From Schoenoplectus triqueter (taxonomy: Eukaryota; Streptophyta; Magnoliopsida; Poales; Cyperaceae), in NCBI GenBank assembly GCA_964058805.1, contig CAXKVV010000116.1, positions 1 through 33,213 on the forward strand: a DNA stretch of 33,213 nt. The letters are read 5' to 3'. Each line of letters starts with the position of its first letter. Within the stretch, counting starts at the first letter, position 1. A model generated the notes under the pieces. The model ran no database searches. It was not told the DNA's origin and saw only the letters and a list, made by a program, of their open reading frames with translations. The translations under genes were made by a program, and so were the position numbers. Positions 21,230 through 32,030 of this stretch are shown one piece after another.

Positions 21230-22334
21230 ATCCTTCAAACAGGGATTATTAAATTGGAAAACAAGATTCAACATAATAGAAGGTATTCCAAGGGAGCTTC
21301 TATATCTCCACCGGGATTCAAGATTATATGTAGTACACCGTGATTTGAAAGCTAGCAACATTTTACTGGACAAGGACATGGAACCAAAAATATCCAACTT
21401 TGGCATGGCACGCATTTTTGGTGGAGACCAACAACAAGAGAATACTAATCGTGTTGTTGGCACATTGTAAGTGAAAATCTAGCATTTCTTGAATACTGGT
21501 ACGTATTTGTAGTAGAAAATCTATGTCAAAAGTGCTTGCTTCTATTGGAGCATCAGTATCCAGCTAAATTGCAGTAGAAGTTGGTTGACTAGTTCTATTC
21601 TGTAGCATGCTGATACATATGAAGTCAGCCCAACTCGTTATTGAAATCTCAATTTGATCACATGCTCTAGAAATTTTACCCGGTTTGTTGTAGACTCCAA
21701 AATTGTTTATATTAGGTGTTCGGCAGTAACCTTCAGAAGTGCTATTTTGGTGTAATCTCCAAAATGCTAATTGGGTTTTTGTTGGATCGACAGTGGTCAC
21801 ATGTCTCCTGAGTATGCAGAAGGCATCTTCTCAGTAAAATCAGATGTCTATGGCTATGGAGTTCTACTTTTGGAGACAATAATTGGGGAAAGGAACAACA
21901 GCTTCCATGATCATGATGATTATCTAAATATTGTTGGCTATGTACTCTGCTTCTCAATTAACTTTTCTTTAAATTTTGCAAAGAAAAACTTCAAATCAAA
22001 TGAGAAATATGACATCAATTTGATGAGAATGAAAACATAAAAACCTTTAGGCTTGAAACTAAAAAAATTACCTGATAACCCATTCTTATGCTCAGGCATA
22101 TAAAAGGTGGCATGAGGGAAGAGCTTCTGAACTGATAGATGCTACAATGAAAGAAACATGTTCAGTTTCTGAGGATATGAACGGCCTGACATTTCACTGG
22201 TAATAAAAATGATAACAAGTGAAAACCCTAGCTTGCCAATGCCGAGACAGCCCACCTTAACATTCCAAGGTTATTCATCAGATACTAGTGCCATGAAGAC
22301 CACGGAGAGCAGGGATGAGACGATGTCCACATGA
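21230..22334 (+). pseudogene. Receptor-like kinase fragment (S-domain/CRK type)
   Basis: Three C-terminal kinase exons remain. At 21230-21466 there is [23 protein letters not shown], the catalytic loop [10 protein letters not shown] and [12 protein letters not shown]. At 21794-21941 there is [22 protein letters not shown] and GERNNSF. At 22096-22334 there is YKRWHEGRASELIDATMKE, then RPDISLVIKMITSEN and a short tail ending in TGA. GT-AG borders and phases are kept ([18 protein letters not shown]). Faults: everything N-terminal (ectodomain, membrane span, ATP-binding lobe) is missing, DFG is NFG so the metal-binding Asp is lost, and a deletion with frameshift removes about 15 residues before RPDISL at 22182. 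Best match by eye is the G-type lectin S-domain or cysteine-rich RLK group. Confidence 0.85.
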
Positions 22335-23067
22335 TGTTACTATCACAAGGTTTCAAGGAAGGTAATCAAGGGCATAATGGTAAAATTGGGGATAATTTTG
22401 GCTAACACAATGGCCTCAAGTCTGTAACTTGCATGTATAGCAAAATCCATACTGTGCAGTTTTGGGGAAGAGATTTGTACAGAGAAAGATGTGTAAAAAT
22501 TAAATGAAATCACTTGCTTTCTATCCTTAACATAATATCAACTGCTGTGCGCTATCGGCCCCATGTAAAAAACCAAATTTGTTTTTATCACTGTAAAAGA
22601 ATTCAATGGCGATTATTTTTTGAAATAGTGGATATCAACCGGTTTCATTACGAAACATTAAGTCTTTGATATCACATTCCGATATCATGGGTTAAAACAG
22701 TTTTATAGTCCTACAAATTTCGCAAATCTTTAAGTATAATCCGGATGAAAATTATGATATTAAATTACTATCTTCCCAGACATTCAAAATTATAAAATAT
22801 CTCTAAACAGATCATTAGCAAAATCAAAACACAGCCCCATCAACGTCTCAAACTTTTCAATCTTCTCTTCAAACTCAGTAAACACAATATTTTGGCAGCA
22901 AATTTCTCGATACCTGCTGTGAGAAGTGATAATGCAATACCAGCAAAATATAACATTGTTCTACTACCAGAGGGGATTAATTCTTCAATTAACTACTAAT
23001 TATTCATACTACTATTAGAAACTTTCAACTACTGTCATTTCAAGTCCTGTGCCAGACAAGTCCCCTT
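22335..23067. other. Intergenic region, no recognised feature
   Basis: It includes the probable 3' flank of the kinase remnant. No coding region or transposon termini were identified. Confidence 0.5.
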
Positions 23068-23330
23068 GCCCTTCCTCTGGTAAATCTATTCTTAAACTTT
23101 CCTCTAAAATTTGCAGTGGCAAAGAGTTTATACTCCGGTAGATGTTCGAATCCACAACTTTCCTCTTAAACTTTCCTCTGGTAAATCTATTCATACTCCG
23201 GTAGATATTCGAATCCACAACTTTTTCTCCTTCGAGTTTTGAGAGCTTAGCACCAATTTCCATCGGTATCGCTATCGGGTTGCAATCACTCATCCCGAAC
23301 TTTTGGAGAATTTTCCGGGTGTATGCTCAA
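23068..23330 (-). mobile_element. Scrambled Copia pol fragment
   Basis: The minus-strand frame reads MSDCNPIAIPMEIGAKLSKL, then VVDSNIYRS. This is the same segment between RT and RNase H as at 6830-6908 (MSHCNPVATPMELSAKFSKL), so it is a relative of Copia element 1. The stretch behind VVDSNIYRS is duplicated: TACTCCGGTAGAT occurs at 23131 and 23194, and TTCCTCTGGTAAATCTATTC occurs near 23073 and 23173. No LTR is attached; the fragment ends abruptly at about 23328. Confidence 0.75.
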
Positions 23331-24250
23331 GACTCCAGACTCATGAGATCAACAACGGAGATCGAGGTGGAGAGAAATTCCAAACTCAAGGTGGAGTCGG
23401 TGGAGAGATGGAGTTAGGAATCTCAGGATTGGCGGCCGATTGGGGAACTAGGGAGAAGTGAAATCAACAGCGGAGAAGTAAAGTCACGTCATAGAGAAGT
23501 AGACTCAAGGTAAGGCTGACAGCGAGCTGAAGCCTTAGGCCTGAAGGAGAGAGATATTTTAAAAATGTAGATACTTTTGTCTTTTAAAATGTAGATATTT
23601 TAAAATGTTGTTACTTTTAAAATATAGATAGATGAAAATATGATGAACAATTACATTACATGTGACCTCTCTTTTATTATTCTTTGAGAAATAAGGCAAA
23701 CAAATTCATGTAGCTTTACTAAATGAAAAAAAAATCCTATCGTAAGATAAGTAACTCATCTTTCTATTTGCAACCTGGTCCTGGTGCCTAGTGGTTATGG
23801 TATTGACACTTATTAAATTTTGTAATTTGTGAATTGTGATTTGTATTATGTGAATTTGGTTCTAATACTGTTAGCAACTTAAGCATATTTGCTATTCTTG
23901 TTAATTTAAAATTTTGAACTATGTTTTATTAATACGTTGTTGCATTTGTTTGAAGTTTTGGTACTGTATTAATTAGTATGTCGTATTTGTTTCAAAGTTC
24001 TGGTATGTATTAATTAATATGTTGTAGTAATTTGAACTGTTGATTTGAAATTTTGAACGAGTTGTAATTTGAAGTGCTATTTTGTTATTTATGATTTCTG
24101 CATTTGTAGTTGCTGATTTAGTGATTTGAACTGCTATGTTGTAGTTTGTGGGTTTTTATGGATTTGTAGTTATAATTTGAACTATTGATTTGAATGAACT
24201 AGGTAGATGTGCATTTCTTGCAGTTCATAATTCATTCAAACGAACTAAAT
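23330..24250. other. Intergenic, with degenerate TTTGAA-rich repeats
   Basis: 23330-23560 is a purine-rich segment of unknown origin. 23560-23640 repeats TTTTAAAATGTAGATA-like words. 23870-24200 is built of loosely repeated ATTTGAACTGTTGATTTGAA-type words. No gene is recognised. Confidence 0.45.
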
Positions 24251-24258
24251 AGTCGAGT

Positions 24259-24608
24259 TGTTGGGAAAATTTAATAATGGGATCTTTTAATTAATAGTGG
24301 AGAGAGAGAGAGAGGATTTAACAAAGGTGGAGCTCAAATGCTTAATGCATACTCATCTTTCAAATCAATTCTATTACATAGGTTCATATGACCTATTTAT
24401 AACCTTACAAAGTCGGTTTACACAAAAAGAAACAACCTAGCTATAGCTAACTTACAACCTATATTATCTAATAAAATACAGCTATGCCTATGCCAACACA
24501 CGAGATATAAAATGCTCCAACCATATTTTTTAACTTTCAAAGAAACTATTCACACCTATGTGCCGACATAAATATTTAATTTGGGCTTTTAATGAGAGCG
24601 ATGCAACA
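24259..24608 (-). repeat. LTR of Copia element 3, minus orientation
   Basis: This 350-bp LTR is the reverse complement of 25385-25739 at roughly 90% identity by eye. Minus-strand ends are TGTTGC and CCCAACA. It is preceded on that strand by the purine run CACGAGGGGAGTT (24609-24621), so it is a 3' LTR. It is followed outward by ACTCG (read as CGAGT at 24254-24258). Confidence 0.82.
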
Positions 24609-25380
24609 AACTCCCCTCGTGATTATAAAAGTCCGTATCAGGCTAAGTCGACCAATAGTTGAAGGACGAAACATCCATCGAACTTTCCCTCCATACTGAT
24701 ACGAAGAAGAGCTATAACTCCATCATTCTCTCGCTACAAGTTGAAAAGTTATAGGAGGTATAACCATTATTTTGAAAATAACGTTTTCAGAACCAGATAG
24801 TTTCATTAGTATAACTGACAGATATTAACTTCTCATTATAAGATTTAACTTTTGTAAGAGGTTTACCCTTTTCTTCATAACCGGCTTAAATGTCTTGACT
24901 TGACTATTCTTCTAAAAAATACCTTCTTTTGAAGAATTTCATTCACATCTGATCACGCGCGTCTTGGATGCAAATTTCCATTTATCATATTCATAAACTT
25001 AGTTGGGTTGATCTCATGCAATGTTTTCATGTCATCTTGCACGGCTTCATTAATCAATATCTCCCCCATGATTGTCACCTATGGAGGGTTCCTGAGATTT
25101 CTAGAATCATTTTTGTCACCTTTGCACCACACATGCGAAGGTAATATTCATTCATCTTCACTTATCGTAGAGGCTAAATTAACAACTCTTTGCGTCACTC
25201 AAAGGATCTTCAAAACATGACTTTTCTACGACTCGTAGAGAGCGAGCCACGAGCACGTTGAAATCAATTCGGACTCAGCTCATATACGAAATGAGCTGGT
25301 TCGAGTGAGTTGATCATGATACACCACAAGTTAAAATATTATTTTGAACTCAGCTCGTACCAACTCGAGTTGGCTCGTGA
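24609..25380. other. Region between the two head-to-head LTRs
   Basis: Next to the left LTR this should be the 3' internal part of Copia element 3 on the minus strand, but I recognise no RNase H or integrase sequence. The right part (about 25215-25384) is rich in GAGCTCG- and CTCGTG-type words and looks like host or other repeat flank. The breakpoint between them cannot be placed. Confidence 0.45.
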
Positions 25381-25384
25381 CTCG

Positions 25385-25739
25385 TGTTAGGTCGCTCTCA
25401 TTAAAAGCCCAAACCAAATATTTATATCGGCACATAGGTGCGAATAGTTTCTTTGAAAGTCAAAAAATATGGCTGAAGCATTTTTATATCTCGTGTGTTG
25501 GCATAAGCATATATGTATTTTATTAGATAATATGAGTTGTAAGTTAGCTATAGCTAGGTTATTTATTTTTGTGTAAACCGATTTTATAAGGTTATAAATA
25601 GGTCATATGAACCTATGCAATAGAATTAAGTTGAAATATGAGTATGCATTAAGTATTTGAGCTCGACCTTTGTTAAATCCTTTCTCTCCCTCTCTCCACT
25701 ATTAACTAAAAGATCCATGTTATTAAAATTTTCCCAACA
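25385..25739 (+). repeat. 5' LTR of Copia element 3, plus orientation
   Basis: A 355-bp LTR from TGTTAGG to CCCAACA, preceded by ACTCG (25380-25384). It is followed at 25742-25755 by TGATATCAGAACC, a near match to the TGGTATCAGAGC primer-binding site used by many plant Copia elements (initiator Met-tRNA primer). Confidence 0.82.
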
Positions 25740-26014
25740 ATTGATATCAGAACCAGGTTATTGTTGACACAGTTGCTGCTTGGAAGGTATTATTATCAGC
25801 TCCACCGCTAGAGCTACGATTTTGGTCACTGATGTCGAGGGTTTCAAGTTGTGCTGAAGAAGAAGAATTTAATTAGAGTTTGGTAGATTGCGTCAACAAG
25901 AGAGAGAGTCTCTTCTGCAATAACGTGAGCTGCGCCAAGATCCAAGTCGGTGAAATTCTGTAATTTTCAGTGTTGCTTATTTACATTATTTTGATTTAAC
26001 GGGTAAATCTCAAT

Positions 26015-26830
26015 ATGGGGGAGACTAGTAACATTAGTATCATGATTAAATTGACATCTAGCAATTACTCGATTTGGAAATCTAGAATGGAGGATATGTT
26101 ATTTTGTAAAGATGCATATGAACCGATTACTGGTACAAAACCAACGGATGTCACTGATGTGGTTTGGACCATTAGAAATCGAAAGTCGGTTGCTTTGATT
26201 AGACAATGGGTTGATGATTCGGTGTTTCACCATGTTTCAACTGAAACCAATGCAAAAGTTTTATGGGATAAACTCGAAAATCTCTATGAGAGAAAGACAT
26301 CACAGAATAAAGCATTCATAATTAGAAAACTTGTGAATATGAAATATATCGATTGGCGACAATGGAAATGATATTGGATGACGAAATGTAAGCTTTGCTA
26401 CTTCTGAGTTTTTTGCCCGATTCATGGGAAACCCTAGTTGTCTCTCTAAGCAACTCAGCTCTAAATGGAGTCGTGACTTTGGATGTGATGAAAGATAGCA
26501 TGTTGAATTAAGAAACTAGGAGAAAAGAGCAAGGTTTCGATATGCAATCTAGAGCATATATTGTGCATGAATGATGAAGAAGTATAACTCAACACCCAAA
26601 TTATGAGCTAAGAGTAATTCAAAAACTTTGAGAAAGAATGTGAAATATTTTTATTACCACAAAATGGAACATTATAAGAGTGAATGTCAAGCTATGAAGA
26701 AGAATGAGTGCAAAGATAAAGATGATGAACATGAGAACACTATAGCTGCTGTATTTGATTCTGAAGTCATCTAACTTGCGGTGATTTAGCGGTTGGAATG
26801 AGCAACTCTAACCATGTGTGGTGATCCGGT
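26015..26830 (+). pseudogene. Copia gag, decayed
   Basis: Gag opens with MGETSNISIMIKLTSSNYSI and WKSRMEDML in standard position after the LTR and primer site. It includes ETNAKVLWDKLENLYERKTS and, after a frameshift near 26365, LPDSWETLVVSLSNSALNG. A damaged zinc knuckle follows (YFYYHKMEHYKSEC, first Cys residues lost) at about 26650-26690, then several stops. Protease and pol are absent. It belongs with the LTR at 25385. UBN2-type gag, related in kind to but distinct from the gag at 11235-12024. Confidence 0.82.
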
Positions 26831-27190
26831 ATGGGTTTTTGATCTATTTCCTTAATGTTTTTCGTTTGTCTTTCTTGATATCCTTCGCTACGGAGATAAT
26901 TAATTGTATGTGATTCTACTCTTATCATATCCAGCCCTGAGGTACCATGAGAACTCTCTCTCTCTTTTCTCTATTTCCACATCTTCTCCATTATTTTGGC
27001 ATTTCCTGTTATGTCGAAGGTGGCCACCGTGTTGTTCCTTTTCTTTCTTTTTTTTCTCTCTTTTTTCCTTTTGTCGTCTTTTTGCGTTATGTCAAGACAC
27101 TTTCTTCCTTATTTTTCTTGCTTCTTTTCTCCTCTCTGCTCATTCATGCAAGAGGTATCGAGCTGGAAGAGGGCACACATTGCAAGAGAG
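26831..27190. other. Pyrimidine-rich stretch, no gene recognised
   Basis: Long T/C runs (for example about 27030-27135) open all three plus-strand frames at once, so the open frames here are compositional artefacts. It may be decayed retrotransposon or host flank. Confidence 0.45.
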
Positions 27191-27192
27191 GT

Positions 27193-27382
27193 AGGGGCGG
27201 ATTCAAGGGGGCTGGGTGGGTCCGGCCCCTTATTTTTTCAAAAACGTTCGAAAAAAATGTATAATTTTATAAAAAATTTAAAAATTTGTATATGTAATCT
27301 TCTCTAATATTTTTTCTCTGTATTAAATGTTTGACCCCTTCAGTCTTGACCTCCCTTAATCTAAAATTTTGACTCCGCCCCT
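27193..27382. mobile_element. Small MITE with AGGGGCGGA ends (hAT-like)
   Basis: The left end AGGGGCGGATTCAAGGGGG and the right end GACTCCGCCCCT form a 9-bp perfect inverted repeat (AGGGGCGGA) that continues imperfectly. The body is about 190 bp with no coding capacity. (T/C)AGGGGCGGA termini are typical of plant hAT-type MITEs. No matching 8-bp target duplication is visible, so the class is inferred. Confidence 0.5.
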
Positions 27383-27387
27383 TAAAG

Positions 27388-27859
27388 TATACTAGCTATA
27401 TACCCGCGCGTTGCAGCAGAATTTTTTATTTAAACATTAAAATATTATAAGATAAAAAAATTCACATTTATCTAATATTAAATTATAAATTCACCAAATT
27501 ATAGAGAAAATATATAATAAAAATTATATTTAATCTTGGATGAGATTTTTGCACAATATGAGTTAATGATTCATGATTTTTATGGAAAGAAAAGTAAATT
27601 ATTCTAACATATATTATCACCATTAATTCCTTACCAAATATGCACAAAGTTGCTAAATAAAAAATAAAAATTATGGAAATAATAGTATATAAGGGAAATA
27701 AATGGAGAGAAAGAGGGGATCAATGGACGCGATCACATATGTTCAATCAACTAACAATAAATATTATCAGTCTAATTGAGAGATAAAATGGGTATAATAA
27801 AAATTTACAACGACAAAAAATGGACCCTCCAATTCTTAGATGCTTTATATAATAGTATA
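27388..27859. mobile_element. 472-bp non-autonomous element with CCCGCGCGTTGC end
   Basis: The left end TATACTAGCTATATACCCGC and the right end TTTATATAATAGTATA form an imperfect inverted repeat (TATACTA, then TATATA). The inner left motif CCCGCGCGTTGC matches the one at 528-539. There is no coding capacity. It begins within a few bases of the end of the preceding MITE, so one may have inserted at the edge of the other. Superfamily not assigned. Confidence 0.45.
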
Positions 27860-28071
27860 GATAATATGATCATGTAGAAATAGATAAGCAAGGGAGCAAC
27901 ACACGACGACCACGAGAGTGAGAGAATAGAGAGGTGAGATCCACGGCGGCAACAAATAAGTGAGAGGTGGCACTCTAGCCAGCAAGACAGCGAAAGGGGA
28001 AAAAGAAAATGGGATCGGCTGACCTCAGGATTTGCCAGCGGAGAAAAGAAGCAGCCTTTAGATATCAATCG

Positions 28072-28942
28072 GATGAGGGTAGTGATATGCTAAAATCCGC
28101 CAGGTACAATCCGTACCCGTGTACCCGCGATCCGTACCCGCGGTATCCGTACCCGTGCCCGGGTAGAGGCGGGTAAACGGGTACACGGGTACGGGTTTGA
28201 GAAGGGCAGGGCAGTGATTTTTTGGAAAAAACCCGTTGTACCCGTACCCGTTTACCCGCGTACCCGTGCCCGCGTACCCGTGCCCGCGTACCCGCGCCCG
28301 TACCCGTGTACCCGCGCCCATGTACCCGCGTACCCGCCTGTTTTTTTAAAATAATTCAAAATTATTTTTAAAGTAATTGATTTTCTAAATTTTTATTTAT
28401 ATTTTACTTTTTAAATTAATTGATTTAAAATATTTTTTATTTATATTTTAAACGTTCATTTTAAATTATTTGATTTTTAAATGTTCATTTTAAATTTTTT
28501 TATCTATTTTTTGATTTAATCTATTGTTTTAAAATAATTGAAAAAATGAACGTTTAGAAAATATATTATTCTTTTAAAATGAACGTTTAGAAAATATATT
28601 ATTCTTTTAAAATGAACGTTTATATTTGTACTTAGCCGAAATGATATTATTCACATTTTACGACATTCCAAAATAAAAAATATATTTATAAAACAAAAAC
28701 AGCAAAAAAAAAAAAATCGTACCCGTACCCGCGTACCCCCGTACCCGTACCCATGGTACCCGTGTACCCGCGATGGGCACGGGTATGAGACGGGTAGGGT
28801 ACGGTTTTGAAAAAAAAAACCCGTCTACCCGTGCCCGCCGTACCCGTCTACCCGCCGTACCCGCGCCCGCCGTACCCGCCGCCCGCCGCGGGTGTACCCG
28901 GCCCGTGCCCGCGGTACCCGCCGGCAATCCACTAGATGAGGG
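28072..28942. mobile_element. Non-autonomous hAT-type element with GGGTACCCG arrays
   Basis: The body is 28080-28934 (855 bp). It is flanked by a perfect 8-bp duplication GATGAGGG (28072-28079 and 28935-28942), the target-site length of hAT elements. The ends TAGTGATATGC and (reverse complement) TAGTGGATTGC form an imperfect inverted repeat. Two GC-rich blocks, about 28110-28340 and 28718-28925, consist of overlapping ACCCG and GGGTAC words. Each has a similar order: forward words, a GGGTTTGA or GGTTTTGA switch with A-runs, then ACCCG words. Such repeated subterminal words are where hAT transposases bind. The AT-rich core (28340-28710) carries tandem copies of GAACGTTTAGAAAATATATT. No transposase is encoded. 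Confidence 0.75.
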
Positions 28943-30700
28943 AGAAAGGGGGTGTTGTACTGTTGTTGTCCAAAAGGTTGGGTCCTTCTCTTCGCCATTC
29001 ACATGAACGCACAAAAATTTCTATGCTTGAAATGTGGCATTTCTCTAATATAGACCTACTTGTCGTTCAATATTTTTCAATTGGAAAATGTTTGGCAGAC
29101 ATTATAGATGATACATGTCGATATTAACTTTCCTGTTTAATTGAGTACGTATTGATTTATGTTCATTCATCAAGCATATTTGGGACGCAAAAAATTATTA
29201 GTTCATTTTTGAAGGAAAATGTTTGTACATTTGTGGAAATAATGTTCCATCTTGTGGTTGTTTTTAATTTTTTTTTTCAGTTAGGTTATTGTTAGTGGAG
29301 TGCGCTAATTATTTATTTAAATACAGACCAGTCAAAATTTTGCTGATTAAAAAAATGTACTTCGTGCGTGCAATATAGATTAAAATTGAATTTGCACAAA
29401 GAGAAATCAGCAAGAGAGCAATATTTATTTCCTTGTAGTATTGTGGATTATAATATAGAAAATTATATTTGATTATTGTTTCAAAAACAAGATTTTTTTT
29501 ATTTTCAAATGAAGATGTTAAATGCTAAAGTTATTACCTTGTTGGGGCTTTATTTTAAGGCAAAAAAAAATGTTTACTTGACTTCTCTTACATGCGTTGC
29601 TAATTCTAACAAAACAAATGTCATTATGTAGTTGTTTTAGTTCAGATAAAAATGAAGCGCATTTAGTTATTAATAAGTCGCTTCTTAGCTCTAACTAGGT
29701 ATCCTGTTCTATATGACCCCATGTCCGGTGACTAATTAGTTTGTTTTATAAAATGGTATAGAATCAATACACCAAGAAAACATAATAAACTGTATCTGTT
29801 AAGCAATGTAAGTTCCATTTTATATATGTTAAAATTTCCATTCGGTTAAAAAACAAACTTCATTCAAGTCGATGGGCTTCTGAAAGAACAGAGTCCATAT
29901 TGGAATTGCAAACTTGAACTTTTAAAATTTAGTTAAAAGCCCAGAGGCAAACTTCAATTTCTCATTGAGCCTCTCAAGCCTTTGCCTTTACTATTCAGCA
30001 CAAATGAATATATTTTGAGGATTGCCATTGTCAGGTTCTCTCTTTTTTTTTTGGTGCATGCAATTTAATGTTTAAAGGCGATCATATTTTTAATTTTCTG
30101 TTTATGATTTTGTATTTATAACATATATTAAAAGACATTTTTTTTAGATAGTTGATTTTGTGAAAAGATCAAGGATTTCAACTCCAGAAGTATAGCAACT
30201 TAATTTGATTTGAATTTAGTTTGCGGTGTTCTTAGATGGATTGAGTGGAGAGCTTGTGAGTTCAAGCTTGACGTTCATCTAGGCCGAAATTTAGGAGGAA
30301 GAAGGAGCACTTAAGAGTTCTATCTAGTGTCAATAGAATTTATTAAATTGCAATAGAAGGATACATAATTAAATCCCAATCCCAATCCTTAGTGTTATAA
30401 ATAGGACTGAGGTCACTTTTATCAAAGTGTGTTTAGAGAGAGAAGAGCGATTGTATTAGAAATTGAAAATGAGATTATAATTTTAAAAGACTCTCTACCT
30501 CCCTCTATCACCATCAATTTAAATTATACAAATTTGTATCTGAGTAATTTTATTTTCTACATAACTATATATCATTATAACAGAAAAGATCTTAGATGAC
30601 ACCCATTTAACAACAGTTATATATCAAATTCTTTATTAAAATGGCTCGATGATATCATTGTAATATTGAGAACTTCTTTAACAATGATTTATAATAAAAA
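28943..30700. other. AT-rich intergenic region
   Basis: No gene, RNA gene or clear transposon boundary. The stretch at about 30605-30680 (CCCATTTAACAACAGTT and TCTTTAACAATG) loosely resembles the hairpin units at 30726-30870 and may be a decayed relative. Confidence 0.5.
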
Positions 30701-30725
30701 ATATTATTAAAATAGACTTTCATAA

Positions 30726-30890
30726 CACTAAAAAACAGCATAACCATTTAGCAACGGTTCCTTGAAGGAACCGTTGTTAAACACAGCCTTTAACGACGGT
30801 TCTCTATCAAGAACCATTGTTAAATGTTGCGTTTAGCAATGGTTCCTTGAAGGAACCGTTGCCAAATAGTTCTGCTATTTTTTTGGTTCT
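30726..30890. mobile_element. CACTA-like miniature element with three hairpins
   Basis: It begins CACTAAAAAACAGCATAACC. The reverse complement of its right end, CCAAAAAAATAGCAGAAC, then TATTTGGCAACGGTTCCTT, matches the left end imperfectly over about 35 bp, although the terminal CACTA is lost on the right. The interior is three successive palindromes of about 31-36 bp: CAACGGTTCCTTGAAGGAAC (about 30752-30778), ACGGTTCTCTATCAAGAACC (about 30790-30822) and CAATGGTTCCTTGAAGGAAC (about 30836-30862). CACTA elements often carry such subterminal inverted units. No target duplication was confirmed. Confidence 0.55.
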
Positions 30891-32030
30891 GACATTTGCT
30901 TTTTTGCTCCCACCAATAACATTTGCTCCCACGGATTGCCCATCTCACCGTTCGTTAATCCCAATCCAATATTTCAAAAATGAAAATTTAAAAATTAAAA
31001 TCTCACGGATTACCAACCCCTTTTCATCTTTTTTCATATATAAAAAGAGAGATGAGAGAGACGGAAGAGAGAAGAGGGCCAGTAGAAATAAAAATCAAAA
31101 TCCGACCATTTCAATTTTAAATGACCATAACTTTTAATTAGAAACTCTAATTTAGATGTTCTATGCATCGACGAAAAGTTTACCGTTATTTTCGAGCAAA
31201 AAAACTTCTTAGCTAAAAAATACATTTGAAGTTTTTATTTTCGAGAGATGCGCGCAGGAGATCGAAACCTCGATGCGAGACGCTATTTTTTTATTGGTAT
31301 TAGTGGGCCCCAGTAACATTTAATTTTGACAACTTTTCTGGGTATTGATACATGCGGGTGAAAGGAAATGCGGCTCGCGTTAAAAAGACCAAACTGTGGT
31401 TAAAAAAAAATGCATTTAATTGAAACTCAATTATGTTTTTGTGTGCATGAATGTATATTTATTGTCCATTTGTCCTCCCAAAAGAAAATAATTAATTTGG
31501 TTGGTGTCAATTTATTATCCTTTGAAACATGTGGAGTATTAATTTATTGACCTAATTTTTAGTAGGTTGCGTAGGAATTTTTGGTCGAAATCTGTACGAA
31601 GCTTAATTTTATTGGACAAAATAAAGTGACGGTGAGTTGGTGCTTATATCTGCATGTCGTATAAAAAAAATTGAAAAATACATTTTTCTCGTTGGGGAAT
31701 TAGAGTGACGACGATACGGTACATATTGGATGAAAATATTTTTATTATCATAACTAATTTCAAATTATTTTTATTTATATCTTATCTTTATCAATTAAAA
31801 TTAGACTTTCATATTTTCAGTACAAAGTTTCAATTAAGAAGAGTGTTTTTGGTATTTAGAAAGGTTATGATTTTTTAATTGTGAGTAAATAAGTATAATG
31901 ACAATTTTAAGAATAAATGAGATTTCTAGTGGCAATTTTCTTAATTGAAACTTTATAGTGATAATTTTTTAAATTTCAAACTTTGTAGTGGCAAATAAAT
32001 AATTTCCTCATTATTCTTTGGAATTAAAAT
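30891..32030. other. Intergenic, possible CACTA-associated sequence
   Basis: 31105-31275 (ACTTTTAATTAGAAACTC, GATGTTCTATGCATCGACG, CGAGAGATGCGCGC) looks like a repeat often linked to plant CACTA elements, by recollection only. The open frame at 30817-31137 is not credible as a gene. The remainder is AT-rich. Confidence 0.35.

Noticed and set aside
24259..25739. A giant palindrome acting as a foldback transposon
   Set aside because: The arms have LTR ends, a polypurine tract, a primer-binding site and gag, so they are two LTRs of a Copia family, not a foldback element.
25742..25755. tRNA gene resembling initiator Met-tRNA
   Set aside because: Only the short primer-binding complement is present, right after an LTR; no cloverleaf follows. 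The same holds for 12163-12173.
26904..27307. Three overlapping plus-strand frames of about 100 codons
   Set aside because: All three frames are open because of T/C runs; the products are Phe/Leu/Ser-rich with no domain.
28080..28934. Interstitial telomere-like repeats
   Set aside because: The words are ACCCG/GGGTAC, not the plant telomere unit TTTAGGG, and transposon ends with an 8-bp duplication explain them.
28058..29014. Gly/Thr/Arg- and Arg/Pro-rich frames on both strands
   Set aside because: They are translations of the GGGTAC/ACCCG arrays of the hAT-type element.
30817..31137. 106-codon plus-strand frame
   Set aside because: Starts in a CACTA-like hairpin and runs into AT-rich and repeat-like DNA; no domain or splice support.
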